Below are positions 33,320 to 41,172 of a stretch of DNA of 49,165 nucleotides, one piece after another. The DNA is taken from the NCBI GenBank assembly GCA_900770195.1, contig CAAGJI010000010.1, positions 1 through 49,165 on the forward strand, written 5' to 3'. Below the pieces are notes generated by a model. It was not told the DNA's origin. It did no database searches and worked only from the letters and a program-made list of their open reading frames with translations. The stretch's first letter is position 1. Every line of letters begins with the position of its first letter. The translations under genes and the position numbers were made by a program. The stretch is from Oscillospiraceae bacterium. Lineage in GTDB: Bacteria; Bacillota; Clostridia; Oscillospirales; Ruminococcaceae.

Positions 33320-33577
33320 TTAAAGTATTTCCTTGAAAAGATTTTCTATTTCTGAAGCAGCTTTTTCTTCATCACTGCCTGTTATTTTAACTGTGACAGT
33401 GTCACCGCATTTAACATCAAGATTCATAAGTGCAAGAAGTTTTGACATATCAACTTTCTGCCCTTTGTCTTCAACAGTAATACTGCTTTCAAATTCATCA
33501 GATTTTCTTACAAGCACACCCGCAGGTCTTGCATGTATTCCGACAGGGTCTGTTATTGTATATTTAAATGATTTCAA
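33320..33577 (-). CDS. HPr-like phosphocarrier protein
   Basis: A TTG at 33575-33577, preceded by AAAGGAA, starts an 85-residue protein of exact HPr length; a longer frame would overlap ppa and has no ribosome site. Phosphorylatable His15 sits in GIHARPAG. At the regulatory Ser46 site, aligning the following LLALMNL with IMGVMSL puts Lys at 46 and Ser at 45, so control by HPr kinase is uncertain. HPr passes phosphate from enzyme I to sugar EIIA proteins; no enzyme I or EII gene is nearby. It follows ppa by 22 bp. Confidence 0.88.
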   Translation of the reverse strand: MKSFKYTITDPVGIHARPAGVLVRKSDEFESSITVEDKGQKVDMSKLLALMNLDVKCGDTVTVKITGSDEEKAASEIENLFKEIL

Positions 33578-33599
33578 TTTAAAAATTCCTTTCCGATTA

Positions 33600-34136
33600 T
33601 CAGTTGTTGTTTTCAAATTTTTTGTTGTAATTGTCCATTGCCCTCTGAATTGAAGCAACAGCTTCCGCAGGTCCGCCAATGTCATTTACTTCCGTCTGTT
33701 TGCCTTCAAGCTGCTTATAAACAGAGAAGAAATGTTTAAGTTCTTCAAAAATGTGGTCAGGAAGTTCCTGAACGCTTGTATATGACATATATGTAGGGTC
33801 ACCGTATGGGATAGCGATTATCTTTTCGTCGCCCATACCACTGTCCTCCATACTCATAACGCCGATAGGATAACTTCTGACAAGTGAAAGCGGTTGAATA
33901 GGTTCACTGCAAAGAAGAAGAACGTCAAGAGGGTCGTTGTCATCTGCATATGTTCTTGGAATAAAGCCGTAGTTCATAGGATAGTGTGTTGCTGTGTAAA
34001 GAATTCTGTCGAGAAGAAGCATACCTGTTTTCTTGTCAAGTTCATATTTCATATTGCTTCCTTTAGAAATTTCGATTACTGAAATAAAATCAGTCGGATA
34101 GATTCTGTCTTTGTCAATGTCGTGCCAGATGTTCAT
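33600..34136 (-). CDS. ppa: Inorganic pyrophosphatase, family I
   Basis: The 178-residue cytoplasmic enzyme hydrolyses pyrophosphate and drives biosynthesis forward. The family I signature is ADDNDPLDVLLL (about 63-74) with its metal-binding aspartates; YPMNYGFIPRTY precedes it. Length is typical. The RBS TAAGGAGGT is strong. It leads an operon with the HPr-like gene. Confidence 0.96.
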   Translation of the reverse strand: MNIWHDIDKDRIYPTDFISVIEISKGSNMKYELDKKTGMLLLDRILYTATHYPMNYGFIPRTYADDNDPLDVLLLCSEPIQPLSLVRSYPIGVMSMEDSGMGDEKIIAIPYGDPTYMSYTSVQELPDHIFEELKHFFSVYKQLEGKQTEVNDIGGPAEAVASIQRAMDNYNKKFENNN

Positions 34137-34177
34137 TTAAAAATTACCTCCTTAATGATTTGTTTTTTTGTAGGTAA

Positions 34178-34206
34178 ATTATAGCACTTTTTCAACACTT
34201 TGTCAA
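34178..34206 (-). promoter_or_regulatory. Sigma-A promoter of ppa-HPr
   Basis: On the minus strand TTGACA (34201-34206) and TATAAT (34178-34183) are 17 bp apart with TGC before the -10. Confidence 0.9.
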
Positions 34207-34298
34207 TAATTTGAAATTGAAAATATATACAGAAAAACATTCCTGAATTTGTATTGTTTAAACAATAAAAATGATGAATTGGAAATTTTAAAAAAATA

Positions 34299-34397
34299 GG
34301 AGTGAGGAATGAGGAGTTGAGGTGTCAGCTTTAGCTGACTGAGAGGTTTTAGCTAAGTCACCGAATGTCGACACCTTAATTCCTCACTCCTCATTTA
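34299..34397. repeat. Dispersed palindromic repeat, copy 2
   Basis: About 98 bp bounded by imperfect inverted repeats of about 28 bp (34299-34326 and 34370-34397; shared core GAGGARTTRAGGTGTC). Inside is the palindrome GTCAGCTTTAGCTGAC (34324-34339), matching the palindrome of copy 1. It lies between the divergent ppa and yicC promoters in the 34137-34501 gap, which otherwise holds only those promoters. No coding potential. Confidence 0.8.
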
Positions 34398-34423
34398 ATA
34401 AAATAGTTTTTTTAAATAAACAC

Positions 34424-34452
34424 TTGATTTTTTACATTAAAAATGCTATAAT
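34424..34452 (+). promoter_or_regulatory. Sigma-A promoter of the yicC-remA-gmk cluster
   Basis: TTGATT (34424-34429) and TATAAT (34447-34452) are 17 bp apart with TGC before the -10. It may drive the long run of close or overlapping genes up to thiN. Confidence 0.85.
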
Positions 34453-34501
34453 ATTAAAATAGGTAAATTATGCAAAGAATGCAGAAAGCAGGAACAGCAG
34501 T

Positions 34502-35377
34502 ATGAAAAGTATGACAGGATATGGGCGATCTGAAAAGACAGTTGAAAATCTTGATGTTTTGGTTGAAATAAAAAGCGTCAATCACAGATATTTTGAATTT
34601 TCTTCTAGATTGCCAAAAGCTTATGGATACCTTGAAATTCCACTTAAAAATTTAATAAAGGAAAAGGTAAACAGAGGCAAGGTTGAAGTATCTGTTTTTC
34701 TTTATCACCCTGAAGGAAAAAAAGCTTGCGTATCAGTCAACAGCGAGCTTGCAAAAGGCTATATTGAGGCACTCAGAGCGGAAGAAAATAAACTTGACCT
34801 TGGCGATGATTTAAAGCTTTCTTCTCTTATGCAGTTTCCTGATATATTTAATGTACAGGATGTCAGGGAAGAAGAACAGCAGGTAATTGATTTTGTTGTT
34901 GAAACAGCCAAAACAGCACTTGATTCTTTCATTGAAATGAGAGAAAAAGAAGGTGAAGCACTTAAAAAAGATATTTCTTCAAAACTTGACAGAACAGAAC
35001 AGCTTGTAAAAAAAGTTGAAGAAGCTGCTCCGTCACTTACTGAAAAATATTTTGAAAGACTTTACACAAGACTTAAAACAGTGCTTGAATCAGAAGATTT
35101 CGACCAGCAGCGTATCATAACAGAAGCGGCTGTATTTTCTGAAAAAGTTGCAGTAGATGAAGAAACAGTAAGACTTGAAAGTCATATTTCTCAGATGCGT
35201 GAACTTCTTGAATCAAATATTCCTGTTGGTAAGAAACTTGATTTTATCGTTCAGGAAATGAACAGAGAGGTAAATACAATCGGTTCAAAGGCTATGGACG
35301 TTGAAATTACAAAAACAGTTGTTGATATGAAATCTGAAATTGAAAAAATCAGAGAACAGGTTCAGAATGTGGAGTAA
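34502..35377 (+). CDS. YicC/YloC family endoribonuclease
   Basis: The 291-residue protein opens with MKSMTGYGR, the family hallmark, followed by VEIKSVNHRYFE, and closes with FIVQEMNREVNTIGSKA, the conserved C-terminal motif. YicC/YloC proteins are reported endoribonucleases affecting RNA turnover. The ATG is preceded by AGCAGGAACAGCAG, a mediocre ribosome site. First gene of the cluster with B. subtilis yloC gene order. Confidence 0.95.
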   Translation: MKSMTGYGRSEKTVENLDVLVEIKSVNHRYFEFSSRLPKAYGYLEIPLKNLIKEKVNRGKVEVSVFLYHPEGKKACVSVNSELAKGYIEALRAEENKLDLGDDLKLSSLMQFPDIFNVQDVREEEQQVIDFVVETAKTALDSFIEMREKEGEALKKDISSKLDRTEQLVKKVEEAAPSLTEKYFERLYTRLKTVLESEDFDQQRIITEAAVFSEKVAVDEETVRLESHISQMRELLESNIPVGKKLDFIVQEMNREVNTIGSKAMDVEITKTVVDMKSEIEKIREQVQNVE

Positions 35378-35383
35378 TCTGAA

Positions 35384-35629
35384 ATGGAAATGATAAATAT
35401 TGGTTTTGGAAATCTTGTGTCATCGTCACATTTAATAGCTGTTGTAGGTTTTGATTCAGCACCTTCAAAAAGACTTGTGCAGAATGCAAAAGATCAGGGA
35501 ATAGTTATTGATGCAACACAAGGCAAAAAAACACGTTCAGTTCTTATTATGGACAGTGGTCATATTGTGCTTTCTTTCTTCACAAAAGAAACACTTTTAA
35601 ACAGAATAAAGGAGATGGATAGAAAATGA
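35384..35629 (+). CDS. remA: RemA family regulator (DUF370)
   Basis: This 81-residue protein matches RemA: INIGFGNLV near the start, SAPSKRLVQNAKDQG and DATQGKKTRSVLIMDSGH. RemA forms rings that bind DNA and activates matrix and osmoprotection genes in B. subtilis; its regulon here is unknown. It lies between yicC and gmk, the usual place. The start is ATG 35384 or the second ATG at 35390; both follow GTGGAG. Confidence 0.94.
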   Translation: MEMINIGFGNLVSSSHLIAVVGFDSAPSKRLVQNAKDQGIVIDATQGKKTRSVLIMDSGHIVLSFFTKETLLNRIKEMDRK

Positions 35630-36198
35630 AAAAAGGTTTGCTTATAGTTGTTTCTGCACCATCAGGCTGCGGAAAAGGCACTATATTAAAAGAAATTCTT
35701 AAAGATGAAAATTACCATTTTTCAGTTTCAGCAACAACGAGAGAACCTCGTGAGGGTGAAGTTGACGGAATAAATTATCATTTTCTTTCAGTAGAAGAAT
35801 TTGAAAAGAAAATTGCAAATGATGAATTTGTTGAACACACAGAATACTGCGGCAACTTTTATGGAACTTTAAAATCTGAAACAGACTGTCAGCTTGAAAA
35901 AGGCAAAGATGTTATACTTGAAATTGAAGTAGATGGTGCTTCACAGATGATGAAACTTCGTCCTGATGCGATATTTATTTTTATTGCACCTCCTTCAATT
36001 GCCGAACTTGAAAGAAGACTCCACAAGAGAGGCACAGAAAAGGAAGAAGTTATAAAAGAAAGAGTTGCAAAGGCTGAAAAAGAACTTTCATTTGCACCAA
36101 AATATGATTACATAGTTGTAAATGATGAACTTGAAGATGCTGTTGATGACTTTAAGGCAATCATAAGGGCAGAAAAATGCCGTACAAAAAATAAGTAA
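35626..36198 (+). CDS. gmk: Guanylate kinase
   Basis: The 190-residue enzyme phosphorylates GMP to GDP. It has the P-loop SAPSGCGKGT (10-19), the GMP-binding TTREPREGEVDGINYHF and ILEIEVDGASQ. Its ATG overlaps the remA stop (ATGA), indicating translational coupling. Confidence 0.97.
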   Translation: MKKGLLIVVSAPSGCGKGTILKEILKDENYHFSVSATTREPREGEVDGINYHFLSVEEFEKKIANDEFVEHTEYCGNFYGTLKSETDCQLEKGKDVILEIEVDGASQMMKLRPDAIFIFIAPPSIAELERRLHKRGTEKEEVIKERVAKAEKELSFAPKYDYIVVNDELEDAVDDFKAIIRAEKCRTKNK

Positions 36199-36228
36199 TA
36201 TAAATCAGATAAAGAGAGGTAAATTATA

Positions 36229-36444
36229 ATGAGTATGTTAAGACCTGCTGTAAATCAGCTTATATCATCGGACGAAAGCGTTTATTCACTTGTTGTCGGC
36301 ATTGCAAAAAGAGCAAGAGAAATTGCAGATGAAATTGCTGCTGACCCTGAAAGAAGACTTGATGAAAAGCCTGTAAAAATGGCTGTTGAAGAATTTGCAA
36401 ACAAGAAGTTCAAAATTTACACAGAACCGACAATAAAACAGTAA
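36229..36444 (+). CDS. rpoZ: RNA polymerase omega subunit
   Basis: The 71-residue protein begins MLRPAVNQLI, has SVYSLVVGIAKRAREIA (omega helix with the conserved AKRAR) and ends with KPVKMAVEEFANKK. It stabilises beta' assembly. RBS AGAGAGG. It is followed by priA with a TAATG stop-start overlap. Confidence 0.94.
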   Translation: MSMLRPAVNQLISSDESVYSLVVGIAKRAREIADEIAADPERRLDEKPVKMAVEEFANKKFKIYTEPTIKQ

Positions 36445-38921
36445 TGTCTGAAATACAGACGGTTCATGTTGCAGTAAGCGGTACATCTTTTTCTTTTGAT
36501 CAGCCTTTTACCTACAGAATTCCCCTGCATATGCAGGGTGAGAATCTGACAGGGAAAAGAATAGTTGTGCCTTTTGGCAAAAACAATTCAAAAAGAATAG
36601 GACTTGTGCTAGATATGCATAAAAAAGATGCAGATGATGCAGCAAAACACAGTATCAAGCCTGTTCTTGCAGTTTGTGATGAAAACCCCGTTTTAAACGG
36701 TGAAATGATTGAACTTGTTGACTGGCTTTCTGAAAATACTTTCTGTACATTTTTTGAAGCAGTTCAGGCGATACTTCCCGGCGGACTTCATATCCGTATT
36801 GAAGAACAGTATTGCCTTTCTGAAAATTATGATGAATCACAGCTTTCAGATGAAGAGAAAAATTTTGTTGTTTTTCTGAAAAATGCTTCTTCACCATCTG
36901 AATTTGATAAACTTGTAAAAAGCAACATCGGTTCAGATAAAAAAAAGAAAAAACTTTTGTCTTCACTTATGGATAAAAATGTTATCTGTTTAAATTGCAA
37001 TTTAAAACAGAAAACAAAGGAAAAATCCGCTAAAATGATAAGACTTACTTCTGAATATCTTGAAGAACCCGGTATGTTCAGCCTGACACCAAAACAGAAA
37101 AAAATTGCTGATATTTTAAGTGGGGATATATCTTATGCATTAAGTGAAATATGCTATATATGCGGTGTTACGGCGGCAGTTCCGAATGCTATGTATAAAA
37201 ACGGAGTTGTTGAAATATACGAAAAAAGAGTAATGCGTGACATTAAGGATGCGGAAGAAAATGAAAACATAGATGATCTTGTTCTGACTGAACAGCAGCA
37301 GAATGCTTTTGATAAAATAAGTTCTGTTATGACAGGCGAAAAAGCGTCCTGTTTTCTTCTTCATGGGGTAACAGGAAGCGGTAAAACTTCCGTATTTAAA
37401 AAACTCATTGAAAAATGTGTAAATGACGGCAGGCAGGTTCTGTACCTTTTGCCTGAAATTTCGCTTACACCGCAGATACTCGGGCAGTTCAGAAACCTTT
37501 TCGGCAATATAGTCACTGTTATTCACAGCGGACTTTCCCTTGGTCAGCGACTTGATGCATTTGAACGTGTAAAAACGGGCGATGCAAAAATAGTTATAGG
37601 CACGAGAAGTGCGGTTTTTGCACCTGCTGAAAATATCGGGCTTATAATAATGGATGAAGAGGGCGAACGTTCGTATAAATCGGAATTATCTCCAAGATAT
37701 AACACAGTTGACGTTGCAAAACACAGAGCAAGGCATCATAATGCGGTGCTTTTGCTTGCATCTGCAACGCCGTCAATTGAAAGTTATTATCTTGCAGAAA
37801 AAGGTGTTTATGAACTTATCGAAATGGATAAGCGTTATTCGGGACTTAGTCTTCCTGATGTAAGAATAGTTGATATGAACAGAGAAGATTCCTATGGAAT
37901 TGATTTGAAATTCAGCGAAACACTCATAAAGGAAGTCAACGAAAATATACGAAGATATGAACAGACAATACTTCTTCTTAACAGAAGAGGTTATCACACG
38001 ATGATGCTTTGTATGTCTTGCGGTCAGCCTGTTTTTTGCTCGAATTGCAGTGTTCCTATGACATATCATAAGAAAAATAATAAACTTATGTGTCATTATT
38101 GCGGAGAAATAGCTGATATACCAATTGTTTGTCCGTCATGCGGAGCAAAAACTCTTCATATGACGGGTTCGGGAACTCAAAGACTTGAAGAACAGGTTCA
38201 AAATATTTTTCCAAAGGCAAGAATACTCAGAATGGACGCAGATACAGTCTTTTCAAGAGATTCTTATGAAAAAAACATAAAGGATTTTGAAGATGGCAAG
38301 TATGATATACTTGTCGGAACTCAGATGGTAGGAAAGGGACTGAATTTCCCTGATGTTACGCTTGTGGGAGTTGTTTCAACAGATAAATCTCTTTATATGG
38401 GGGATTTCAGAAGTTATGAAAGAACTTTTTCTCTTATTGCACAAGTAGTTGGCAGAGGCGGAAGAGGCGAAAAAAAAGGCAGGGCAATTCTTCAAACCTG
38501 CGTACCTGACCATTATGTTATAAAACTTGCCGCAAAACAGGACTATAAATCTTTCTATAAAGAAGAAATTATAGAAAGAAAAAGAATGCTTTACCCGCCA
38601 ATATGCGATTTATGCGTTATAGGCTTGTCGGGTGAAAGTGAGGAAAAAGTAAAAAAAGCTTCGGAAGTTCTTATGGAATACATAAAAAACAAGCTGATTT
38701 CTGAAAACAGAGGTCACGCAATGCCTGTAAGACTGCTTGGACCTTGCGAAGCAACTTTCGGAAAAATAAATAAAAAATACCGATACAGAATAATTATAAA
38801 ATGCAAAAACACACCTCTGATGAGGGATTTTATCAGAGATGTTTTAAAAAAAGGAACTGCGTCAAAATATTTCGGCGGAGTATCTGTTTATGCAGATATG
38901 AACGGAGATGCAGGAATATAA
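36444..38921 (+). CDS. priA: Primosomal protein N' (PriA helicase)
   Basis: The 825-residue superfamily 2 helicase restarts stalled replication forks. It has an N-terminal DNA-binding domain (VAVSGTSFSFDQPFTYRIP), Walker A GVTGSGKTSVF (about 307), a DEAH-box equivalent reading DEEG, SATPSIESY and a zinc-binding segment of paired cysteines (CMSCGQPVFCSNC, CHYCG, CPSCG). GTQMVGKGLNFPDVTLVGV and QVVGRGGRGEKKGRAILQT are helicase motifs V and VI. The ATG overlaps the rpoZ stop. DEEG replaces the textbook DEEH of E. coli PriA; box II varies at this position in Clostridia. Confidence 0.95.
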   Translation: MSEIQTVHVAVSGTSFSFDQPFTYRIPLHMQGENLTGKRIVVPFGKNNSKRIGLVLDMHKKDADDAAKHSIKPVLAVCDENPVLNGEMIELVDWLSENTFCTFFEAVQAILPGGLHIRIEEQYCLSENYDESQLSDEEKNFVVFLKNASSPSEFDKLVKSNIGSDKKKKKLLSSLMDKNVICLNCNLKQKTKEKSAKMIRLTSEYLEEPGMFSLTPKQKKIADILSGDISYALSEICYICGVTAAVPNAMYKNGVVEIYEKRVMRDIKDAEENENIDDLVLTEQQQNAFDKISSVMTGEKASCFLLHGVTGSGKTSVFKKLIEKCVNDGRQVLYLLPEISLTPQILGQFRNLFGNIVTVIHSGLSLGQRLDAFERVKTGDAKIVIGTRSAVFAPAENIGLIIMDEEGERSYKSELSPRYNTVDVAKHRARHHNAVLLLASATPSIESYYLAEKGVYELIEMDKRYSGLSLPDVRIVDMNREDSYGIDLKFSETLIKEVNENIRRYEQTILLLNRRGYHTMMLCMSCGQPVFCSNCSVPMTYHKKNNKLMCHYCGEIADIPIVCPSCGAKTLHMTGSGTQRLEEQVQNIFPKARILRMDADTVFSRDSYEKNIKDFEDGKYDILVGTQMVGKGLNFPDVTLVGVVSTDKSLYMGDFRSYERTFSLIAQVVGRGGRGEKKGRAILQTCVPDHYVIKLAAKQDYKSFYKEEIIERKRMLYPPICDLCVIGLSGESEEKVKKASEVLMEYIKNKLISENRGHAMPVRLLGPCEATFGKINKKYRYRIIIKCKNTPLMRDFIRDVLKKGTASKYFGGVSVYADMNGDAGI

Positions 38922-39007
38922 AAGGGCTTGAAAACAAAGTGGAAGTTTATCTTCAGGATCATAAGATTTTGTCTTGATTACTTGCCAGACAATAAGGCAA
39001 GCCCTTT
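38921..39007 (+). other. Structured intergenic segment between priA and def
   Basis: The gap is framed by a perfect 10-bp inverted repeat, AAAGGGCTTG (38921-38930) and CAAGCCCTTT (38998-39007), followed by ATTTTATT. Inside are GAAG/CTTC, ACAAA/TTTGT and CTTGCC/GGCAAG stems; the last shares bases with the outer stem, so they compete. It could be a partial terminator, an RNA switch or a processing site for the downstream def-fmt genes. I recognise no known RNA family. Confidence 0.5.
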
Positions 39008-39033
39008 ATTTTATTAAAAGGAGATTGTTTAAA

Positions 39034-39501
39034 ATGGCAATAAGAAAAATAGTTCAGAATGGTGATCCGATATTAAGAACGGTTTGCAGACCGGTTGAAA
39101 AGTTTGACAAAAAACTTTGGGATTTACTTGATGATATGCAGGAAACACTTAAAAAGGCTGATGGTGTGGGACTTGCTGCACCACAGGTTGGAATAAGAAG
39201 AAGAATTTTCATAATGGACGTTGGTGAAGGACTTATCGAAATGATAAATCCTGTTATAATTGAAAAGACAGGTGAACAGCACGAAGTTGAAGGTTGTCTT
39301 TCATGCCCACAGCAGTGGGGATATGTTAAAAGACCTGAAAAATGCAAAGTTGTTTCATACAACAGAAAAGGTGAAAAGGTTGAATATAGTCTTTCAGGAC
39401 TTGCTGCAATATGTGCGTGTCATGAAACAGACCACCTTGACGGAAAACTTTTCATAGATTTTGTTGATGAGTTTGTTAATGTGGAGGAAAAAAATAAATG
39501 A
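39034..39501 (+). CDS. def: Peptide deformylase
   Basis: The ATG at 39034 follows AAAAGGAG; an in-frame upstream ATG at 38974 would run through the structured gap. The 155-residue metalloenzyme removes formyl from nascent proteins. All three motifs are present: GVGLAAPQVG (44-53), EGCLS with metal ligand Cys88, and HETDH (130-134). It is a natural partner of fmt, whose ATG overlaps its stop. Confidence 0.96.
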   Translation: MAIRKIVQNGDPILRTVCRPVEKFDKKLWDLLDDMQETLKKADGVGLAAPQVGIRRRIFIMDVGEGLIEMINPVIIEKTGEQHEVEGCLSCPQQWGYVKRPEKCKVVSYNRKGEKVEYSLSGLAAICACHETDHLDGKLFIDFVDEFVNVEEKNK

Positions 39502-40436
39502 GTGAAAAACTGAAAATAGTTTTTATGGGAACACCTGAATTTGCAGCTGTTTCGCTAAAAAAACTCATAGATGAAAAATATGATGTTGAAGCGGTTTTTA
39601 CACAGCCTGACAAACCAAAGGGAAGAGGCTATAAAATGATTCCTTCAGCTGTTAAAGTTGAGGCAGTTGATGCAGGAATAGAAGTTTATCAGCCAATTTC
39701 TTTAAGAAAAGGCGAAGATGCTGAAAAATCACTTGAAGTTTTAAACAGTATTAAACCTGACATAATAATAGTTGTGGCATATGGTCAGATACTTCCGAAA
39801 GAAGTTCTTGATATTCCACGTCTTGGGTGTGTAAATATTCACGGTTCAATTTTGCCTGAATACAGAGGTGCAGCACCTATTGAAAGGGCAGTGCTTGACG
39901 GCAAAAAAATAACAGGTGTAACTTCAATGTATATGGCAGAAGGGCTTGACACAGGTGATATGCTTATTAAAAAGACTACTGAAATAGGCGAAAATGAAAC
40001 AGCACCTGAACTTCGCACAAGACTTGCTGAAATCGGTGCAGATGTGCTTGTTGAAACGATTGAAGGACTTGAAAAAGGAACAATTAAACCTGAACCGCAA
40101 AATGATTCTGAAAGCACATATGCTGCAAAAATCACAAAGGAAATGTCAAAGCTTGATTTTGCTAAATCATCAGCGGAACTTCACAATATAATCAGAGCGA
40201 TAACAGGCTTTACAATGCTTGAAGGAAAGCGTTTTAAAATAGGTGCATCTGAAGTTGTTGATAAAACATACAGTGAAGATGCCGGAACAGTTGCAGATAC
40301 AGATAAATTTATTGTTGTATGCGGTGACAAAAAAGGTCTGAAACTTTTGAAAGTTCAGCCTGAAGGAAAGAAAATGATGAATACAGCCGATTATTTAAGA
40401 GGAAAAAAACTCGAAAAGAATACAAAACTCGGTTAA
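39498..40436 (+). CDS. fmt: Methionyl-tRNA formyltransferase
   Basis: The 312-residue enzyme uses 10-formyl-tetrahydrofolate to formylate initiator Met-tRNA. The N-terminal domain has FMGTPEFA, the catalytic HGSILPEYRGAAPIERAV region and GVTSMYMAEGLDTGDM; the C-terminal OB-like domain follows from about 205. It overlaps def by four bases (ATGA), so the two are translated together. Confidence 0.96.
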   Translation: MSEKLKIVFMGTPEFAAVSLKKLIDEKYDVEAVFTQPDKPKGRGYKMIPSAVKVEAVDAGIEVYQPISLRKGEDAEKSLEVLNSIKPDIIIVVAYGQILPKEVLDIPRLGCVNIHGSILPEYRGAAPIERAVLDGKKITGVTSMYMAEGLDTGDMLIKKTTEIGENETAPELRTRLAEIGADVLVETIEGLEKGTIKPEPQNDSESTYAAKITKEMSKLDFAKSSAELHNIIRAITGFTMLEGKRFKIGASEVVDKTYSEDAGTVADTDKFIVVCGDKKGLKLLKVQPEGKKMMNTADYLRGKKLEKNTKLG

Positions 40437-40463
40437 TTGACTGACTGACAAAAGGAGAACGTT

Positions 40464-41165
40464 ATGCCATTTTTATATTACGGCGGCTGGGGCTTTTTTA
40501 TAGTATCTATGCTTATAGGGCTTTTTGCAACTTTTTATGTAAACAGTACTTTTTCAAGATACGACAGATTGACAAACAGCCGTATGCTGACAGGTGCACA
40601 GGTTGCAAGAATGATACTTGACAGCCATGGACTTTATCATGTTCAGATTGTAAGAGTAAGCGGAAAGCTGACTGATTATTACAGCGATAAAAATAAAACA
40701 ATTGCACTTTCTGATTCGGTTTATGGCAAATGTTCAGTCAGTGCAGCAGGTGTTGCAGCACATGAATGCGGTCATGCTATACAGTATTCAGAAGATTATG
40801 CACCTATAAAAATAAGAAATGCAATAATTCCTGTTGCAAATTTTGGATCGCAATTCTGGTATATGAGCGTTGTTATAGGGCTTATTATGGGGAATTCTGC
40901 CGCAGGCGATTTCTTTATTTATCTTGGAATAATACTTTTTACTCTTGTTTGTATTTTTCAGCTTGCAACTTTGCCTGTTGAATTTGATGCAAGTTACAGA
41001 GCGTTGAAAATTCTTTCAGGAGAAAATATTTTAACACTTGATGAAAAATCAAAGGCTGCAAAAGTTTTAAGAGCGGCAGCTTTGACTTATGTTGCATCTT
41101 TAATAACATCAATAATGCAGCTTTTAAGACTTTTATCACTCAGAAACAGAGACAGAAGGGATTAA
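40464..41165 (+). CDS. YugP-type membrane zinc metallopeptidase
   Basis: The 233-residue protein has an N-terminal membrane helix (about 6-28), the catalytic zinc motif HECGH in GVAAHECGHAIQYSE (about 99-108), and two or three further hydrophobic segments between about 120 and 215. It belongs to the neutral zinc peptidase family of B. subtilis YugP (Pfam Zn_peptidase_2). Substrate unknown. RBS AAAAGGAG. It sits between fmt and rsmB, a place where B. subtilis has no extra gene. Confidence 0.92.
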   Translation: MPFLYYGGWGFFIVSMLIGLFATFYVNSTFSRYDRLTNSRMLTGAQVARMILDSHGLYHVQIVRVSGKLTDYYSDKNKTIALSDSVYGKCSVSAAGVAAHECGHAIQYSEDYAPIKIRNAIIPVANFGSQFWYMSVVIGLIMGNSAAGDFFIYLGIILFTLVCIFQLATLPVEFDASYRALKILSGENILTLDEKSKAAKVLRAAALTYVASLITSIMQLLRLLSLRNRDRRD

Positions 41166-41172
41166 AATTTAT

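Noticed and set aside
37660..37680. DEEG in place of DEEH in PriA as a sign of inactivation
   Set aside because: All other helicase motifs and zinc cysteines are intact, and the last residue of this box varies among Clostridial PriA proteins.
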